From NCBI RefSeq assembly GCF_013114825.1, contig NZ_JAAVLX010000002.1, positions 496,001 through 560,000 of the forward strand: DNA of 64,000 nucleotides, written 5' to 3'. The position numbers and the translations under genes were made by a program. The notes under the pieces were generated by a model that saw only the letters and a program-made list of their open reading frames with translations, had not been told where the DNA came from and did not search any database. Origin of the DNA: Bradyrhizobium australiense (GTDB taxonomy: Bacteria > Pseudomonadota > Alphaproteobacteria > Rhizobiales > Xanthobacteraceae). Positions 61,998 to 64,000 of the stretch are shown here, in pieces (the first letter of the stretch is position 1; every line of letters starts with the position of its first letter).

Positions 61998-63236
61998 CTA
62001 GAAAACCGTACCGTCGCTGACGACCTTGACAGGCGGCGAACCGTCGGGTCGGCGCGCGAACGCCAGCGCCCTGCCCGCCGCCCAGGTGCCGCCTTCCAGA
62101 ATCTTTGCCAGCGGAAGAGAGACGGCATCAAGGCGAACGCGTTGCCGCACGAGATCCGCCAGCCGGTCCAGCAGCGCAACGGTCAGCGCCCTCCACTCGA
62201 CCACGAGGGCAGACGCGACATCATGTTCGCGTTGGGCGTCCATGGAGTCGCGCAGCACCAGTACCCCGGCGTCGACGAACAATCCGCCGTTGCGGTATTC
62301 CGCGAGACCCGTCAGGCCGTCGATATCCCTCACCTGCAGCCCCGCCCGCTGTATCGGCTCGATCAGCGAATACGACAGCCATTGCGAAAGCTTGTGCAGC
62401 GGCACCAGCTCGCTGGTCGTGTCTTCGGTCTTGAGCGCCGGATGATGCCAGCAGTCTCCCAATGGAATTCTGCCGAGGGTTATGCGCGACGGCCAGATCG
62501 GCCCCAGTTGGCGCAAAAGTTCCGACAAAATCGCCGTGGCCTCGATCAACCCCGGGCCGGCTATCCCTGTGAGGTGATCGAACAATCCGCCGGGCCGAGC
62601 CGTATCGTCGCGGGCGAAAATCTGCGGTGAGGCCGATGCTACTTCGCCCAGCCGGCGAAGAAGGCTGATGCGGCCCTCGAGGCCAACCAGCGGATTGTCG
62701 TCCGCAACCTGAAAGCCGGCCTGCAGGTCGGCAACGGTCAGTTGCTGAAGCACAGTGGCATCGGCCCTCAGCGGTTCGTCAGCCTTCGCCGAGAAGACGC
62801 CGCTCGCAAACATGTCCAGGCTGGCAAGCGCCAGCCCCTCCGACCGGCCGACACTTGCGCCCGTCAAGGGATCGCAATAGCGCCACGACGGACCAGCTCC
62901 GGCGTCGAGCAGCACGCTGGTCATGGCGAGATCAAATTCGGCGCGGGCGCGCTCTTTGTCGTCACGCCAGTTCTTGGAGTCGGCAAGTGCCGCCCAGCGA
63001 TCGACGCCGCCAACGACGAAATGGCGCCAGCGCGAATGAAAGGGAACATCGAACGTCGGATAGGCCTTGTGCGTTGTCGCAAGCACGAGATCAACCGCCT
63101 CGTCGAGCCGCCCAAGATCGACTTTGAAATGCTGAAGCCGGTCGTTCAAGCCGATTTCCAGCATTCGGTGGGCGCGACTGCGTACCGCTTCCGCATTTAA
63201 AAGAGATAAGCCGTCTGCCGTTGCGTCAGCTGTCAC
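61998..63236 (-). CDS. URC4-family protein (DUF1688), uracil catabolism
   Basis: The 412-residue protein matches the URC4/urg3 family (DUF1688): [60 protein letters not shown], and [20 protein letters not shown] near the end. In yeasts such as Lachancea kluyveri URC4 is required for uracil use as nitrogen source, with URC1 and UPRT; its reaction is not fully settled. Homologues in proteobacteria occur in the same three-gene set seen here. Confidence 0.92.
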   Translation of the reverse strand: MTADATADGLSLLNAEAVRSRAHRMLEIGLNDRLQHFKVDLGRLDEAVDLVLATTHKAYPTFDVPFHSRWRHFVVGGVDRWAALADSKNWRDDKERARAEFDLAMTSVLLDAGAGPSWRYCDPLTGASVGRSEGLALASLDMFASGVFSAKADEPLRADATVLQQLTVADLQAGFQVADDNPLVGLEGRISLLRRLGEVASASPQIFARDDTARPGGLFDHLTGIAGPGLIEATAILSELLRQLGPIWPSRITLGRIPLGDCWHHPALKTEDTTSELVPLHKLSQWLSYSLIEPIQRAGLQVRDIDGLTGLAEYRNGGLFVDAGVLVLRDSMDAQREHDVASALVVEWRALTVALLDRLADLVRQRVRLDAVSLPLAKILEGGTWAAGRALAFARRPDGSPPVKVVSDGTVF

Positions 63237-63256
63237 ATCAATGGCCCTGGCCCGCC

Positions 63257-64000
63257 CTAGTATTTTTCGAGCGGTCGACCGGAGGCGATCAGGTCCTCAG
63301 GCCTCGTCTCGGGCGAAAAATACCCCGCGGCTTTCTTGGCGGCGATTTCCACATGGGCGTCGGCTGGAATCATGTAATCGGGAATGGCCACGCGCTCGAC
63401 AATGTCGATACCCTGCCCCGTCAGTGCATCATACTTCATGTCGCTCATCGAGATGAAGCGGTCGATGCGTTTCAATCCCAACCAGTGAATGACATCCGGC
63501 ATCAGTTGCTGGAAACGCGCATCCTGCACTCCGGCAACGCATTCCGTTCGTTCGAAATAAGCGGATGCGTCGTCGCCGTCTTCCTGACGCTTGCGTGCGT
63601 TGTAGACCAGAAACTTCGTAACTTCGCCGAGCGCTCGGCCTTCCTTGCGGTTGTAGACGATGACGCCCAGACCACCCGATTGTCCGGCGCGCGCGCATTC
63701 CTCGATGCCCTGGATGAGATATGGACGGCAGGTGCAGATGTCGGAGCCGAACACATCCGAGCCGTTGCACTCGTCATGGACGCGGCAGGTGATTTTGGTC
63801 CGATGGTCCGGAAGTTTCGTGACATCGCCGAACAGATAGACGGTCGTTCCGCCGATCGGCGGAAGAAAGACTTTCAGATCCGGCCGCGTGACAAGCTCGG
63901 GAAACATGCCGGCCGTCTGCTCGAACAGCGCACGTCGCAGGCTGGTCACGCTCGTGCCGAAGCGTTGCGCAATCCCGGGCAGATGCCATACCGGGTCAAT
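63257..64000 (-). CDS. URC1-family GTP cyclohydrolase II-like protein (5' end beyond window)
   Basis: The visible 247 codons match the C-terminal two-thirds of URC1/urg1, a relative of GTP cyclohydrolase II: zinc-type ligands in RVHDECNGSDVFGSDICTCR, the NRKEGRALGEVTKFLVYNAR segment (YLRQEGRGIGL in RibA), and a family-specific C-terminus ending ASGRPLEKY. The frame runs without stop to the right edge with IDPVWHLPGIAQRFGTS, so the start lies outside. URC1 is proposed to open the ring of a uracil-derived nucleotide, not GTP. It overlaps the promoter side of URC4 by no bases (20-base gap) and completes the URC1-URC4-UPRT operon. Confidence 0.92.
   Translation of the reverse strand: MDPVWHLPGIAQRFGTSVTSLRRALFEQTAGMFPELVTRPDLKVFLPPIGGTTVYLFGDVTKLPDHRTKITCRVHDECNGSDVFGSDICTCRPYLIQGIEECARAGQSGGLGVIVYNRKEGRALGEVTKFLVYNARKRQEDGDDASAYFERTECVAGVQDARFQQLMPDVIHWLGLKRIDRFISMSDMKYDALTGQGIDIVERVAIPDYMIPADAHVEIAAKKAAGYFSPETRPEDLIASGRPLEKY

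Noticed and set aside
63257..64000. Riboflavin-pathway GTP cyclohydrolase II (ribA)
   Set aside because: The sequence around the zinc ligands and the C-terminus fit the URC1 branch, and it is next to URC4 and UPRT, not riboflavin genes.
1..64000. tRNA genes, rRNA genes, CRISPR arrays, prophage or complete insertion sequences
   Set aside because: Looked for on both strands by motif and repeat pattern; none was recognised.

Overview
The window looks like a chromosomal accessory stretch from a Bradyrhizobium-type alphaproteobacterium (Nitrobacteraceae). This is inferred from high GC, protein style, a second Mfd-like helicase, many HxlR regulators, fused TRAP transporters, large acyl-CoA catabolic clusters and a bacterial URC-type uracil catabolism cluster. 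No rRNA, tRNA, CRISPR array or intact insertion sequence was seen. Short-lesion pseudogenes are frequent.

Layout. 1-1093: no intact gene, but a frameshifted receiver-domain remnant. 1134-8368: a LacI regulator, a TRAP binding protein, a fused TRAP QM permease, a VOC protein broken by one stop codon, a RuBisCO-like protein (RLP) and a DUF1537 kinase, together probably a sugar-acid catabolic unit. 8764-13105: a phosphoesterase, a dinB remnant and a 1066-aa Mfd-like helicase. 13848-20610: a second, paralogous TRAP system with a split transketolase and an SDR, divergent from a LysR regulator.

20927-25831: a three-subunit molybdenum hydroxylase (2Fe-2S, Mo and FAD subunits chained by ATGA overlaps) flanked by two HxlR regulators. 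25914-28712: CoA-transferase and crotonase genes next to a frameshifted TetR gene. 28853-45653: a large acyl-CoA catabolic region with an acyl-CoA ligase, two adjacent acyl-CoA dehydrogenases, two atypical SDRs without the catalytic Tyr, a thiolase, a crotonase, a flavin enoate/nitronate-type enzyme, a GST, a CoA-transferase, a DsbA-like isomerase, a second ligase and two tandem ABC binding proteins. Four copies of an AGTTC-N7-GAACT palindrome mark its promoters, and the HxlR gene at 40545 is the obvious candidate regulator.

46074-52341: an RND efflux operon (adaptor, SnoaL-like protein, pump, TetR) with a second, divergent TetR. 52549-53709: an iron-type alcohol dehydrogenase or maleylacetate reductase. 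53710-58200: decayed gene pieces around an HxlR gene, a frameshifted SDR and an intact KAS-II-like synthase. 58286-64000: a class III nucleotide cyclase, AMP nucleosidase, and the uracil catabolism genes UPRT, URC4 (DUF1688) and URC1 (GTP cyclohydrolase II-like, running off the right edge).

The two most unusual systems are the RLP/kinase/TRAP unit, whose substrate cannot be fixed from sequence, and the predicted HxlR regulon over the acyl-CoA region with its paired active-site-deficient SDRs.
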